64,000 nucleotides of DNA from Prolixibacteraceae bacterium (GCA_947475715.1 CANJNY010000010.1:1-64000), one strand, 5' to 3'; counted from the first letter of the stretch, positions 26,036 through 36,642 are shown. Notes: a model not told the origin generated them from the letters alone. Made by a program: numbers and translations.

Positions 26036-28489
26036 ATGCAACACACGCTGAACCCGGTTATTTTTCTTTTTTTACTGATTCTTTTTTCAGGCTTCTCATC
26101 GACAGCTCAAAAGATCTATGTTTCACCTAATGGAAAAGATAAGAATCCGGGAACCAAAGAGAAACCGGTCGCAACATTTGGTATGGCACAAATTCTGGCC
26201 CGGAAGATCCCAAAAGATCGGTCAGTGACTGTGATTTTTGAGCGTGGAACCTTCTATCTGCCTCAACCGATACTATTTTCTGATGATGACAGTAAGAGCA
26301 ACGATGCCACAACAACCTATTCCGCGGAGGTCGAAGGAGAAACAATCATTAGTGGAGGAAGCAATTTGGAGCTTCAGTGGAAACCCTTCGAAAATGGCAT
26401 TTTCGTGGCCTCACTCCCCGAAAATACCATCATCGACCAACTCTACATCAATGGCACCCGTCAGCGAATGGCCCGGTTCCCGAATGCCATTCGCGGTAAA
26501 AATGTCTTTGATACCTGGGAACTAAATCATAATGCCATTCCGGATAGTACGAATAATCCTCTGACTACAGAAAGAATTGCACGGTGGAAAAACCCGGCCG
26601 GTGGATATATTCATGCTATGCATTCTGCCCTATGGGGTGATATGCACTGGATTATTAAAAATAAAAACGAGGATGGAACGCTCAATTATGAGGGAGGATG
26701 GCAAAATAACCGCCCCTCTAAAATGCACCCGGTATTCCGGATGGTGGAAAATATCTTTGAAGAGCTGGATGCCCCTGGTGAATGGTTCTTTAATTCCAAC
26801 GAGGGAAAACTATATTATATTCCGGAACCTGCAACTAATTTAAAAACCGCAAAAGTAGAGATCGTAAGGCTTAGAGAACTGATAGAATTCAGCGGTTCAA
26901 AGTCAAAACCCGTAAGATCCGTCAACTTGAAAGGGTTTGTTTTCAGACATACTGCCCGAACTTTCATGGACAATAAAGAACAACTGCTGCGTTCCGACTG
27001 GACGGTATATCGCGGTGGAGCGGTTATTTATAATGGAGCTGAAGATTGTGTCCTCACCGATTGCGAATTCGATCAGGTTGGGGGAAATACCGTATTTGTA
27101 AATAATTACAACCGAAGAATCACAATCAGTGGGTGTTACATCCATGGAAGTGGCGCAAACGGAATTGCCTTTGTGGGCGATCCTGCAATAGTGCGCAGTC
27201 CAATATTCACCTATGGGCCACAGGATTATAAACAAATAGACCGAACTCCGGGGCCAAAGGGGGATAACTTTCCTGAAGATTGCCTGGTCGAGGATTGCCT
27301 CATTACCCTGACTGGGAGAGATGAAAAGCAGACAGCACCGATCCACATTTCGATGTCGCATAAGATCAGGGTAAACCACTGTTCGATTTACGATGTGCCG
27401 CGTGCAGGGATCAACATCAATGAAGGAACCTTTGGCGGTCATATCATCGAGAATTGCGATGTTTTCAATACCGTTTTAGAAACGGGTGATCATGGAAGTT
27501 TTAACTCATGGGGACGCGACAGGTACTGGACACCCGATGTGGTGGAAACCGTAGCTGCAGTTTTAAAAGACCCCGGTTTACCATTGCTCGATATGCTTGA
27601 ACCCAATATTATCAGAAACAGTCGCTGGCGATGCGATCATGGCTGGGACATCGACCTCGATGACGGATCATCTCAATACCTGCTTACAAACAATCTGCTG
27701 TTGAACGGGGGACTGAAGATGCGTGAGGGATATCACCGGACAGCAACAAACAACATCATCATCAATAATGGTTTACATCCCCATGTGTGGTACAGCAACA
27801 GTGACGATATTTTTAAGAATAACATCCTCTTTCTCCCCTATCAACCGGCAATTATGAATGCCACAATTGCAGACAACGGGAAATGGGGAAAGGAATTGGA
27901 TTATAATTTCTATGTATCTGCAGAGGAAATAAGGACCCGTTTTGCCCGGAATGGATGTGACATAAATTCCCAAACCGGAGATCCGTTATTCCTGGACGCT
28001 CAAAAAGGTGATTTCAGAATTTCGAAGGACTCCCCTGCAAAGGGTGTAAATTTCGACAATTTTCCAATGGATCAATTTGGAGTAACAAAAACCTCGTTAA
28101 AAGCTATCGCCAAGACACCGAAAATCCCTGAAATCAAAATTAATTCAACCAATATAGATGCTTCAAAACCAGCATTTACCTGGATGGATGTCGTTTTAAA
28201 TGAACCATCAGGAGACCAAATGTCGGCCTTTGGAGTCGGATTTAACTCAGGCGGAATTTCCTTGGATCACGTTCCTGAAAACTCAATGGCGGGCAAACTC
28301 GGCTTTAGAACCGGCGATCTGATCCAGGAGATAAACGGATTCAAAATAAAAACCATCCAGGACCTGAAAATTTATATTACAACCAGGAATAAGGTTTCCC
28401 AAAAACATACTTTTGTTATTGTGCGAAATCAGGCAAAAACATCCTTGTCTGCAAATCAACCTTTAATTCAGATAATACAAATGCCATAA
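26036..28489 (+). CDS. Exported right-handed beta-helix protein (GH141-like) with C-terminal PDZ
   Basis: A signal peptide (1-24, SSTAQ) opens into YVSPNGKDKNPGT, the start of secreted parallel beta-helix glycan enzymes, and the motif RQRMARFPN at about 142 is shared with GH141 relatives, a family that includes an alpha-L-fucosidase of Bacteroides. Helix coils with Asn-rich turns run from about 300 to 650. Residues about 725-800 form a PDZ domain (FGVGFNSGGIS, GDLIQEINGF). PDZ is unusual on a glycosidase and implies binding to a C-terminal peptide or envelope partner. Position inside the fucose locus fits fucosidase activity, but a lyase or xylanase role cannot be excluded. Confidence 0.75.
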   Translation: MQHTLNPVIFLFLLILFSGFSSTAQKIYVSPNGKDKNPGTKEKPVATFGMAQILARKIPKDRSVTVIFERGTFYLPQPILFSDDDSKSNDATTTYSAEVEGETIISGGSNLELQWKPFENGIFVASLPENTIIDQLYINGTRQRMARFPNAIRGKNVFDTWELNHNAIPDSTNNPLTTERIARWKNPAGGYIHAMHSALWGDMHWIIKNKNEDGTLNYEGGWQNNRPSKMHPVFRMVENIFEELDAPGEWFFNSNEGKLYYIPEPATNLKTAKVEIVRLRELIEFSGSKSKPVRSVNLKGFVFRHTARTFMDNKEQLLRSDWTVYRGGAVIYNGAEDCVLTDCEFDQVGGNTVFVNNYNRRITISGCYIHGSGANGIAFVGDPAIVRSPIFTYGPQDYKQIDRTPGPKGDNFPEDCLVEDCLITLTGRDEKQTAPIHISMSHKIRVNHCSIYDVPRAGININEGTFGGHIIENCDVFNTVLETGDHGSFNSWGRDRYWTPDVVETVAAVLKDPGLPLLDMLEPNIIRNSRWRCDHGWDIDLDDGSSQYLLTNNLLLNGGLKMREGYHRTATNNIIINNGLHPHVWYSNSDDIFKNNILFLPYQPAIMNATIADNGKWGKELDYNFYVSAEEIRTRFARNGCDINSQTGDPLFLDAQKGDFRISKDSPAKGVNFDNFPMDQFGVTKTSLKAIAKTPKIPEIKINSTNIDASKPAFTWMDVVLNEPSGDQMSAFGVGFNSGGISLDHVPENSMAGKLGFRTGDLIQEINGFKIKTIQDLKIYITTRNKVSQKHTFVIVRNQAKTSLSANQPLIQIIQMP

Positions 28490-28515
28490 TAATTAATTAA
28501 ATAAATATAAACTTA

Positions 28516-29382
28516 ATGAAAAAAACATTTTGGTCAGCGTTATTACTTATCAGTTTTAGCTTGTTGGGATCAGCCCAGCCGGGTAAGGTTTTTGATGATC
28601 TATCCATTGCGAGTAAAATTCTGAAGAGTGACCGGAAATATGCCATTTATCTTCCGGCAGGTTACGAAACCTCAAAGCGAAGTTATCCGGTTCTTTATTT
28701 GCTGCATGGGGCTACCGACGACCATACCGGCTGGGTACAATTCGGAGAAGTTCAGCGCATAGCCGACAAGGCGATTGAAGATGGCTCAGCAACTGCAATG
28801 ATTATTGTAATGCCCGATGCCGATACCGGTCAGATGGGCTATTTTAACACCATTGCAGGAAACTGGAATTACGAGGACTTTTTCTTCCAGGAGTTTATCC
28901 CAACCATTGAAAAGAGCTACCGGATTAGAACAAATAAACAATATCGTGCAGTCGCCGGATTGTCGATGGGCGGTGGAGGCTCATTGATGTATGCACTACA
29001 TCACCCTGAATTATTCTCTTCAGCTTGTCCATTAAGCGCTTATGTGGGGCCATTAACAATTGACGAGGCCAAGTCTGGGGTAAAGAAGAGTAATCCGGAG
29101 ATCATTGATGAAGCTCAGATCAAAGCGTACTTCGAGAATCACAACGCGATAGAACTGGTAAACAAAATGAGTGAAGATCAAAAAAAAGAAGTTCGTTGGT
29201 ATATCGATTGTGGCGATGATGACTTCCTATTTGAGGGAAATTGCCTTATTCACATTGCAATGCGTAAGAAAAACATACCCCATGAATTCAGAACCCGTGA
29301 TGGGGAGCATAACTGGGATTACTGGCGTACAGCCTTGCCAAAGGTTTTAGAGTTTGTCTCAGAGGAGTTTCATCAAAATTAA
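28516..29382 (+). CDS. Exported CE1-type esterase, alpha/beta hydrolase
   Basis: Signal peptide (1-20, LGSAQ) and an esterase D/feruloyl-esterase-like fold: oxyanion strand LYLLHGATDD, nucleophile Ser150 in GLSMGG, acid in DCGDDDF and His in DGEHNW. The length of 288 residues is normal. It should remove acyl groups (acetyl, feruloyl) from polysaccharide in the periplasm, clearing the way for the fucosidases and GH3 of the locus. It follows the beta-helix gene by 26 bases. Confidence 0.85.
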   Translation: MKKTFWSALLLISFSLLGSAQPGKVFDDLSIASKILKSDRKYAIYLPAGYETSKRSYPVLYLLHGATDDHTGWVQFGEVQRIADKAIEDGSATAMIIVMPDADTGQMGYFNTIAGNWNYEDFFFQEFIPTIEKSYRIRTNKQYRAVAGLSMGGGGSLMYALHHPELFSSACPLSAYVGPLTIDEAKSGVKKSNPEIIDEAQIKAYFENHNAIELVNKMSEDQKKEVRWYIDCGDDDFLFEGNCLIHIAMRKKNIPHEFRTRDGEHNWDYWRTALPKVLEFVSEEFHQN

Positions 29383-29479
29383 ACCACTGATAATTATTGG
29401 ATATATCTGAAACCTATATTTAGCACTTATTTAATATTATAGTAACAAGAAGACAAGTAAGGAATAAATTTTAGCTTAT

Positions 29480-29530
29480 CTTTAGCGAGATTAAATAAGA
29501 ATAGAATACAACATTAAATTGTAATTTTTA
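29480..29530 (+). promoter_or_regulatory. Probable promoter/leader of first binding protein
   Basis: TATCTTTA at about 29477-29484, a one-mismatch TAnnTTTG box, is followed by GAGATTAAATAAGAATAG. The same arrangement precedes the second copy at 31014, so the duplication included the leader. Confidence 0.5.
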
Positions 29531-29533
29531 AAT

Positions 29534-30844
29534 ATGGTCGTTTACAAAAACAGTCCAAATAGCAGAGGCATATCCAGGCTTAGTGGTCCCTCACGAAATT
29601 CCTTTGTAAGGAGTGCTTTTCTGCTTCCGATTTCAGTGTTTGCTATTATGGGGTTTACTAGCTGCAAGAAAACAGCAGAGCCCGTGGTACTGTCCTTTAC
29701 CAGCTGGAGAACTGATGATATTGATGGAATGAATCGTATAAATGCACGCTTTACTGCAACACATCCTAATATTACCATTAATTTCAAGCCTAAAGATGAT
29801 GCTCAATATGAGGCTATTACCAATGCCGCCCTACTCAATGGGACCGCAGAGGATATTATTTTTCTTTGGTCATACGACAAAGGTCGTAAGTTATACGATG
29901 ACGGATATCTTACTGACTTGACTAATGTGATTCCAAATCTATCCTCCTTTTCACAAATACCATTAAAAGCCTGGAGTAAAACAGGAATAACATATGCAGT
30001 ACCCTCCGTGGGAGTTACACACGGCATTTATTATAACAAGGCGATGTTTAGCAAATATCAGATACAGGAGCCTGTCACCTGGAGTGAATTTATTGCGGCC
30101 TGCGATAAACTAAAGTTGGCTGGTGAGACTGTTTTATCAGTAGGTGCTGCAGATAACACCTGGGTGTTAAACTATGTTATTTTCTGCGGACTGGGAGCGA
30201 ATTTTTACGGTGGAGAGAGAGCTCGTCAAGGATTGATGAATGGAACAATGCATCTCACAGATGCCAATTTTCTGGATGCATTCAAAATGGTAAATTCCCT
30301 TGTCAAATATATGCCATCAAATTACAAAACGATGGGTTATGATAGCTCTAAGATTTTATTTGCAACCGGCAAGGCAGCTATGTTTATTGGAGGCTCATGG
30401 GAAATAACTGTACTCCAGAATCTGGGAGCAAGCAGTTCACAGATTGGCTGGTTTGCACCTCCTGTTAAAAACGCAGGCGATAAACTTCAATATTGCTTTC
30501 AGTTAGATGCAGGAATAGCCTTGAATAAAAGATGTAAACATTCAAAGGAAGCGCTTGAATACATTAAATGGGTTTCGGGTTCAGAGTACGCAAACGCAAT
30601 TATGAGAGAACTTCCAGGTTTCTTCTCCTACACACCTGGAGCATCAACAATTGAAAATCCCCTGGCTCAGAAGATGTTTAATGCCGCGGCAACAGCTGAT
30701 TTAACAATTCGTTTAATGGATGAAAAATTCAATTCCACATCTCCAACAGGAGACGATTTAATGAACTCTGCAATTCAGAAGATGATTTTAGACGAATATA
30801 CACCAGAGAGCGCTGCTGCCTTTGTTCAGAGCGGACTGAAATAA
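29534..30844 (+). CDS. Extracellular solute-binding lipoprotein (copy 1)
   Basis: A 436-residue ABC-type sugar-binding protein (family 1). The N-terminus has an unusually long basic segment of about 25 residues before the hydrophobic core, then lipobox FTSC (Cys44). The mature part begins with VVLSFTSWRTDDIDGMN and carries the binding-protein fold with GKAAMFIGGSWE. It should capture an oligosaccharide at the membrane surface. No permease or ATPase gene is near, and Bacteroidota seldom use such systems. The next gene is a close copy. Both are in the fucose locus, so a fucose-containing oligosaccharide is the first guess. Confidence 0.87.
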   Translation: MVVYKNSPNSRGISRLSGPSRNSFVRSAFLLPISVFAIMGFTSCKKTAEPVVLSFTSWRTDDIDGMNRINARFTATHPNITINFKPKDDAQYEAITNAALLNGTAEDIIFLWSYDKGRKLYDDGYLTDLTNVIPNLSSFSQIPLKAWSKTGITYAVPSVGVTHGIYYNKAMFSKYQIQEPVTWSEFIAACDKLKLAGETVLSVGAADNTWVLNYVIFCGLGANFYGGERARQGLMNGTMHLTDANFLDAFKMVNSLVKYMPSNYKTMGYDSSKILFATGKAAMFIGGSWEITVLQNLGASSSQIGWFAPPVKNAGDKLQYCFQLDAGIALNKRCKHSKEALEYIKWVSGSEYANAIMRELPGFFSYTPGASTIENPLAQKMFNAAATADLTIRLMDEKFNSTSPTGDDLMNSAIQKMILDEYTPESAAAFVQSGLK

Positions 30845-31013
30845 AGCTTACCGTAAATACGCTCTTTAGAAAGATTTTTTTAAAATAAATCTTCCCAACG
30901 AGTTTAGAGTAATTTTGTTAAAATGCTGATAATCTTTGAATAAATCCAAAATCTGAATTTATCACTTAAATTAAATTGTGATTTAATAAGATGTCACAAT
31001 AGCGCAAAAAGTA

Positions 31014-31021
31014 TACCTTTG
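31014..31021 (+). promoter_or_regulatory. -7 box TACCTTTG of second binding protein
   Basis: Exact TAnnTTTG match 50 bases upstream of the start codon. A -33 element at the expected distance is not clear. Confidence 0.55.
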
Positions 31022-31070
31022 TCAAGATTAAATAAAAATAGTATAAAATTTAAATTACCACTTAAAAATT

Positions 31071-32384
31071 ATGAACATTTACAAAAAAAATAGAAATACC
31101 AAAGGCTTCTCCATGATTTTTGGTTCTTCTAAAAATTACATCGTCAGACCCGCTCTTTTGCTTCTGATTGCAGCATTTACAATTTTAGCCCTTAATAGCT
31201 GCAAGAAAACAGCAGAGCCCGTGGAACTTACCTTTACGAGCTGGAGAATTGATGACATTGATGGAATGAATCGTATCAATGCACTTTTTACGGCATCACA
31301 TCCCGGCATTACGATTAATTTCAAGCCGAAAGATCCGGTTCAGTATGATGCGATAACCAGCACTGACCTGGCTAACGGGAGCTCAGAGGACATTATTTTT
31401 GTATGGTCATATGACAAGGGTCGGAAACTGTACGATTCAGGTTATCTGGTCGACCTGACTAAGGTCATCCCGAATCTCTCCTCCTTTCCACAAGTTCCGT
31501 TAAAGGCCTGGAGTACACCAACTGGCGTAACATATGCTGTGCCATCGGTAGGCGTAACTCACGGTATCTATTACAACAAATCAATCTTCAGCAAATATCA
31601 GATACAGGAGCCTGCAACATGGGCAGATTTTATTGCTGCCTGCGATAAGCTTCAGCTTGCAGGGGAGACTGTTTTGTCAGTTGGGGCAGCAGATAACGCA
31701 TGGGTATTAAACCGCGTGATTTTCTGCGGGCTTGGGGCAAATTTTTATGGCGGTGAAACAGCCCGTCAAGGATTGATGAATGGAACCATGAAGCTTACAG
31801 ATGCCAATTTTCTGGATGCATTCAAAATGGTGAATTCGCTGGTCAAGTATATGCCCTCAAATTATAAAACAATGGGTTATGAGGGCTCTAAGGCTTTGTT
31901 TGCAACCGGCAAGGCAGCAATGTTTATTGGTGGTTCATGGGAAATTAATGTGCTCAAGAATCTTGGAGCAAGCAGCTCAATGATCGGCTGGTTTGCTCCT
32001 CCGGTTAAAAATGCAGGCGATAAACTTCAATATTGCTTTCAGGTTGATGCAGGGATAGGTCTGAATAAAAAATCAAAACATTCTGCCGAAGCACTTGAAT
32101 ACATTAAATGGGTATCGGGTTCAGAATATGCGCACGGTATAATGACAGAACTTCCTGGTTTCTTCTCCTACACACCGGGGACGTCAACGCTCGAAAATCC
32201 CCTGGCACAAAAGATGTTTAATGCTGCCTCAACCGCAGAATTAACAATCCGCCTAATGGATGAGAAATTCAATGCAAAATCACCCACAGGTGACGAATTA
32301 ATGAATAATGCTCTTCAGAAGATGATCATTGGCGAATATACACCAGAGAGTGCAGCTGCCTTTGTTCAGAATGGCATAAAATAA
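31071..32384 (+). CDS. Extracellular solute-binding lipoprotein (copy 2)
   Basis: A 437-residue tandem paralogue of the upstream binding protein, about 85% identical by eye with long runs unchanged (for example ANFLDAFKMVNSLVKYMPSN). Lipobox LNSC again puts the lipid at Cys44. One residue is inserted (PTGV after AWST) relative to copy 1, and the signal region has diverged more than the mature part. The 226-base spacer carries its own promoter-like leader, so the copies may be expressed separately. Differences around the pocket could give distinct ligands. Followed by a strong terminator. Confidence 0.87.
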   Translation: MNIYKKNRNTKGFSMIFGSSKNYIVRPALLLLIAAFTILALNSCKKTAEPVELTFTSWRIDDIDGMNRINALFTASHPGITINFKPKDPVQYDAITSTDLANGSSEDIIFVWSYDKGRKLYDSGYLVDLTKVIPNLSSFPQVPLKAWSTPTGVTYAVPSVGVTHGIYYNKSIFSKYQIQEPATWADFIAACDKLQLAGETVLSVGAADNAWVLNRVIFCGLGANFYGGETARQGLMNGTMKLTDANFLDAFKMVNSLVKYMPSNYKTMGYEGSKALFATGKAAMFIGGSWEINVLKNLGASSSMIGWFAPPVKNAGDKLQYCFQVDAGIGLNKKSKHSAEALEYIKWVSGSEYAHGIMTELPGFFSYTPGTSTLENPLAQKMFNAASTAELTIRLMDEKFNAKSPTGDELMNNALQKMIIGEYTPESAAAFVQNGIK

Positions 32385-32421
32385 AATTCACTGGAAAACT
32401 CTGTTTTCTTTTAAAGTTATC

Positions 32422-32464
32422 AAAAAATAAGTCATGCCGGATTATCTGGCATGACTTATTTTTT
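32422..32464 (+). terminator. Rho-independent terminator after binding-protein genes
   Basis: A perfect 17-base stem (AAAAAATAAGTCATGCC with its complement) around a 9-base loop ends in a T-run. The matching A-run on the other side means it could also work in reverse. Confidence 0.85.
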
Positions 32465-32634
32465 TGGAATAATTCATCCAAAATCACACCGTGTATGTTC
32501 CCGGAAAATTAAATTGCCATTTATAAAAACAGTATTTTACAGCACCCCTCCCCTATATTTTAAGATTAGCACAAATTTTTTACCTTTTTATTCAATCAAC
32601 TCCTATGAAATTTAGGTCATTTGATGTTTATTTG

Positions 32635-32642
32635 TATTTTTG
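32635..32642 (+). promoter_or_regulatory. -7 box TATTTTTG of the ammonium transporter
   Basis: TAnnTTTG match 33 bases upstream of the ATG; a weak -33 element TTTA lies 20 bases before it at 32611-32614. Confidence 0.5.
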
Positions 32643-32675
32643 CAAAAATCTCAAATAATTTAAATTACCAATTTT

Positions 32676-33908
32676 ATGATTGACAAAGGAGTTACAACCT
32701 TTATGATTCTGGCAACAAGCCTTGTAATGCTAATGACACCAGGACTTTCCTTTTTCTACGGTGGACTGGGAAATAAAAAGAATATTCTCAACATCATGAT
32801 GCAGAGTTTTGTCTCCTTAGGACTTACAACAGTGCTTTGGTTTAGTTTCGGATACTCACTCTGTTTTAGCGGCACCTTAGCAAATGGAACAGATATGTGG
32901 GGGATCATTGGAAACCTGGATAAAGCCTTCCTCAATGGGATTACACCCAAAACGATGATGGATGGCAAACCATTTCCTGAATATGTTTTCTTTGCATATC
33001 AGATGATGTTTGCCATCATTACACCGGCGCTTATCACCGGAGCTATCATCAATCGGGTCACCTTTAAATCGTATGTTTTCTTTTTGATATTCTGGCAGAT
33101 ATTCGTTTATTATCCATTCGTCCATATGATCTGGGGGGGAGGAATTCTTCAGCAATGGGGAGTACTCGATTTTGCAGGGGGAATTGTGGTCCATGCCACG
33201 GCAGGTTTTGCAGCTCTGGTAGCAACAATCTATGTTGGAAAAAGAAAAGGTGGAGAACACGAACCTAATAATATCCCATTGGTTGCCATTGGAACTACAT
33301 TATTATGGTTTGGATGGTACGGCTTTAATGCAGGCAGTGAACTGGACATGAATGATATTACGGTAGCAGCCTTTATCAATACCGATGTTTCGGCTTCGTT
33401 CGCTGCGATTACCTGGTTGCTGATTGAGTGGAACACGGGCAAAATGAAGCCCACCTTTATCGGATTAATGACCGGAGCAGTAGCAGGTCTTGCCACGATT
33501 ACTCCTGCGGCAGGTTACGTAACAGTAGGTTCAGCAGCATTAATAGGAACGATGTCAGGTATTGTTTGCTACATGGCAGTTGAATTTAAAAACCGGATGA
33601 GATGGGATGACGCACTTGATGTATGGGGTGTTCATGGTGTTGGAGGAATTTTCGGTACCATGCTGCTCGGAGTATTTGCCACGACAACGATAAACCCTGG
33701 TACCATAAACGGTTTGGCCTATGGAGGAGGATTCGAGTTAATCACAAAGGAGACAGTGGCTCTTCTGGTTGCAATAATATGGGCAAGTTCATTTACATGG
33801 TTTATGCTCCACGCAATTAACCGGTTCGTTCCGGTGAAAGTAACTGATGCAATTCAAAAAAGCGGGCTCGATTTCCATATGCATGGGGAAGTGGCAAGGA
33901 CAATCTAA
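32676..33908 (+). CDS. amt: Ammonium transporter Amt
   Basis: A 410-residue membrane protein with about 11 hydrophobic helices. Family signatures are visible: LSFFYGGL near the N-terminus, the histidines of the conduction pore in IVVHATAGF and VWGVHGVGG, and the loop FGWYGFNAGSELD. It conducts NH4+/NH3 into the cell when nitrogen is scarce. No signal peptide is expected. A PII (glnK) gene, the common partner, is not adjacent; the gene stands alone between two terminators. Removing N-glycans and peptides yields amino sugars and amino acids, so no special link to the locus upstream is needed. Confidence 0.96.
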   Translation: MIDKGVTTFMILATSLVMLMTPGLSFFYGGLGNKKNILNIMMQSFVSLGLTTVLWFSFGYSLCFSGTLANGTDMWGIIGNLDKAFLNGITPKTMMDGKPFPEYVFFAYQMMFAIITPALITGAIINRVTFKSYVFFLIFWQIFVYYPFVHMIWGGGILQQWGVLDFAGGIVVHATAGFAALVATIYVGKRKGGEHEPNNIPLVAIGTTLLWFGWYGFNAGSELDMNDITVAAFINTDVSASFAAITWLLIEWNTGKMKPTFIGLMTGAVAGLATITPAAGYVTVGSAALIGTMSGIVCYMAVEFKNRMRWDDALDVWGVHGVGGIFGTMLLGVFATTTINPGTINGLAYGGGFELITKETVALLVAIIWASSFTWFMLHAINRFVPVKVTDAIQKSGLDFHMHGEVARTI

Positions 33909-33927
33909 TATTGACGGTCTGATTTTA

Positions 33928-33971
33928 TTGAGGGGCTGACTTGTTTATACACCAACAAGTCAGCCCCTCAA
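33928..33971. terminator. Terminator shared by amt and mutS
   Basis: An 18-base perfect inverted repeat (TTGAGGGGCTGACTTGTT) with an 8-base loop lies between the convergent ends of amt and mutS. The stem is strong, but T-runs are short, so it may act as a bidirectional terminator or an mRNA-stabilising hairpin. Confidence 0.75.
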
Positions 33972-33993
33972 CTCCGGCCGGCAATAAAAACCA

Positions 33994-36612
33994 TCATTTT
34001 CCAATAATCTTCTGAATCTCGTTTAGCTTATTGAGTGCCTCCATCGGAGTTAAATTGTTAACATCCAAATTTTTTATTTCATCCCTGATTTGTTTTAAAA
34101 TCGGATCATCGAGCTGAAAAAAACTAAGCTGGAAACCTTCCCTCATCTCTGCCAGATCTTTCACCCGTTTGGCGGGAAGCTCCTTGCGGTTGGCTAATTC
34201 AAGTTGCTTGAGGATCTCACCTGCCCTGTTTACAACACTCTTAGGCATTCCTGCCATTTGGGCCACGTGGATCCCGAAACTGTGATTGCTTCCCCCAGCA
34301 ACAAGCTTGCGTAGAAAAATTACTTTATTCCCAACCTCCTTAACAGTAACATTAAAATTACGCACCCTCCCAAATGATTTTTCCATCTCATTCAATTCGT
34401 GATAATGGGTCGCAAACAGGGTCTTCGCCTTTCCTTTGGGGTGCTCATGAATGTATTCCACAATCGACCAGGCAATAGAGATCCCATCATAGGTACTGGT
34501 ACCACGGCCTAACTCATCGAGTAAAATCAAACTTCTATCCGACATATTATTCAGGATACTGGCAGCTTCGTTCATCTCAACCATAAAGGTCGATTCACCA
34601 AGGGATATATTATCCGAAGCGCCAACCCTGGTGAATATCTTATCAACGTACCCAATCCTTGCAGCCTCAGCAGGTACGAATGAACCCATCTGAGCCATTA
34701 GTACAATCAAGGCTGTCTGACGTAACAAGGCAGATTTTCCAGCCATATTGGGTCCTGTAATGATAATTATCTGCTGATCATCGTTATCCAGATAAACGTC
34801 ATTGGTAATATATTTTTCACCAATTGGCAAAGCCCGTTCGATAACAGGATGACGCCCCTGCTTAATATCAATAACCTTTGATTCATTAAGTTCAGGCCTG
34901 CAATACCGGTGTTCCATAGCTACGGTGGCAAATGAGAGAAGACAATCAATTTGCGCCAGAAGCGCTGCATTTAATTGTATCGCCTGAATATATTCGATTA
35001 GGGCTGAAACAAGTTCCCCGTATAATCGCGTTTCAATTGCAAGGATTTTCTCCTCAGCACCTAAGATTTTGGATTCATAGTTCTTGAGCTCCTCCGTGAT
35101 ATACCGTTCGGCATTAACAAGAGTCTGTTTACGGATCCAATTCTCCGGAACTTTATCCTTATGTACGTTACGTACTTCAATATAATAACCAAAAACATTA
35201 TTAAAGGCAATTTTTAAGGAGGTAATTCCGGTAGCCAAAATTTCACGTTCCTGCATTTTCTGAAGGTAATCCTTACCCGAAAAGGCCAGATCACGCAGCT
35301 CATCCAACTCAGATGAGACGCCACCGGCTATAACGTGCCCCTTAACAATCATCATCGGAGGATCGGGGAAAAGTTCCCGTTCTATCCGCTCCTTAATTGT
35401 AAAACAGGGATTCAGTTGTTCAGCAAACCTTTTCAACACCGGATTACCGGAAGATGTACAAACCTCTTTAATTGGAATTATCGCATTAAGTGCCGTTTTA
35501 AGTTGCACGACCTCCCGGGGATTAACACGACCAACTGCTGCCTTGGAAATAATCCGCTCAAGATCTCCAATATGCCTCAGCTGATCCTCAATAGTCAACT
35601 TTAATTCAGCATCTTCCGAAAACTTCTGCACCACGTCGAGCCGGTCATTAATTCGTTGAATATCCTTCAGTGGAAGGGCCACCCAACGCTTTAAAAGTCG
35701 TGAACCCATAGGTGAGATCGTCTGATCAATTACCTGAACCAGGGTTTTTGCCCCCTCATTCAGAGAGTGAAACAGTTCAAGATTTCTCACCGTAAAACGG
35801 TCGAGCCAGACATACCGATCCTCCTCAATTCGTGAAAGACCCGAGATATGCTGAAGTTGAGAATGTTGCGTAAAATCAAGATAATGAAGAATCGCACCGG
35901 AGGAGATAATCCCCAACTGAAGTGCCTGAACACCAAAACCCTTAAGCGAGACCGTTTCAAAGTGACGAAGCAACCGATCATTCGCCGCATCTTCAGTATA
36001 GATCCAGTCATCCAATTTATAGGTGTAAAACTTACTTCCAAACAGTTCTACAAAAAGCTTCTCTTTCCCCTTTTGGAAGAGCACCTCTTTAGGCTGAAAA
36101 CTATTCAAAAGCTTATCGATGTATTCGAATGAACCTTCGGCAGTGAGAAATTCACCGGTCGAAATATCCAGAAAGGCAACACCTGCCAACGTTTTTTCGA
36201 TGTGAACTGACGCCAGAAAGTTGTTCTCACGGTGTTCAAGAACATTGTCATCAATCGAAACACCGGGAGTAACCAATTCTGTAATGCCCCGTTTAACGAT
36301 ATTCTTGGTTAATTTCGGATCTTCAAGTTGTTCACAAATTGCAACCCGTTGACCCGCCCGGACCAATTTGGGGAGATATGTATCCAGCGAATGGTATGGA
36401 AATCCGGCTAATTCGACAAAACTGGCTGAGCCATTTGCACGACGGGTGAGCGTTATTCCTAAAATACCCGAGGCCTTGATAGCATCTTCTCCAAAAGTCT
36501 CGTAAAAATCACCCACCCGAAAAAGCAAGACCGCGTCAGGATATTTATTCTTGACCGCATAATACTGCTTCATCAGAGGAGTCTCTGCATATTTATTAGG
36601 TTGTTGTGTCAA
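33994..36612 (-). CDS. mutS: DNA mismatch repair protein MutS
   Basis: Full-length MutS (872 residues). The mismatch-reading Phe-x-Glu motif is Phe37 and Glu39 in [11 protein letters not shown]. The core and clamp domains follow, then the ATPase with Walker A GPNMAGKS at about 619-626 and Walker [17 protein letters not shown] near 700. The ATPase domain closes with the HYHELNEME segment and a helix-turn-helix dimer end. It recognises base mismatches and recruits MutL. A TATCTTTG -7 box at 36643-36650 gives a leader of about 25 bases. Nothing unusual seen. Confidence 0.97.
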   Translation of the reverse strand: MTQQPNKYAETPLMKQYYAVKNKYPDAVLLFRVGDFYETFGEDAIKASGILGITLTRRANGSASFVELAGFPYHSLDTYLPKLVRAGQRVAICEQLEDPKLTKNIVKRGITELVTPGVSIDDNVLEHRENNFLASVHIEKTLAGVAFLDISTGEFLTAEGSFEYIDKLLNSFQPKEVLFQKGKEKLFVELFGSKFYTYKLDDWIYTEDAANDRLLRHFETVSLKGFGVQALQLGIISSGAILHYLDFTQHSQLQHISGLSRIEEDRYVWLDRFTVRNLELFHSLNEGAKTLVQVIDQTISPMGSRLLKRWVALPLKDIQRINDRLDVVQKFSEDAELKLTIEDQLRHIGDLERIISKAAVGRVNPREVVQLKTALNAIIPIKEVCTSSGNPVLKRFAEQLNPCFTIKERIERELFPDPPMMIVKGHVIAGGVSSELDELRDLAFSGKDYLQKMQEREILATGITSLKIAFNNVFGYYIEVRNVHKDKVPENWIRKQTLVNAERYITEELKNYESKILGAEEKILAIETRLYGELVSALIEYIQAIQLNAALLAQIDCLLSFATVAMEHRYCRPELNESKVIDIKQGRHPVIERALPIGEKYITNDVYLDNDDQQIIIITGPNMAGKSALLRQTALIVLMAQMGSFVPAEAARIGYVDKIFTRVGASDNISLGESTFMVEMNEAASILNNMSDRSLILLDELGRGTSTYDGISIAWSIVEYIHEHPKGKAKTLFATHYHELNEMEKSFGRVRNFNVTVKEVGNKVIFLRKLVAGGSNHSFGIHVAQMAGMPKSVVNRAGEILKQLELANRKELPAKRVKDLAEMREGFQLSFFQLDDPILKQIRDEIKNLDVNNLTPMEALNKLNEIQKIIGK

Positions 36613-36642
36613 AGTAATTGGTGTAAAGTATTGTCTTTAAAG

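Noticed and set aside
29534-32384. Complete ABC sugar importer
   Set aside because: Only binding proteins are present; I checked both sides and found no permease or sugar-type ATPase. The lolD gene at 50.5 kb is a lipoprotein-release ATPase.
1-32384. Classical polysaccharide utilisation locus with SusC/SusD
   Set aside because: No TonB-dependent SusC-like or SusD-like gene is found in either glycan region of the window.
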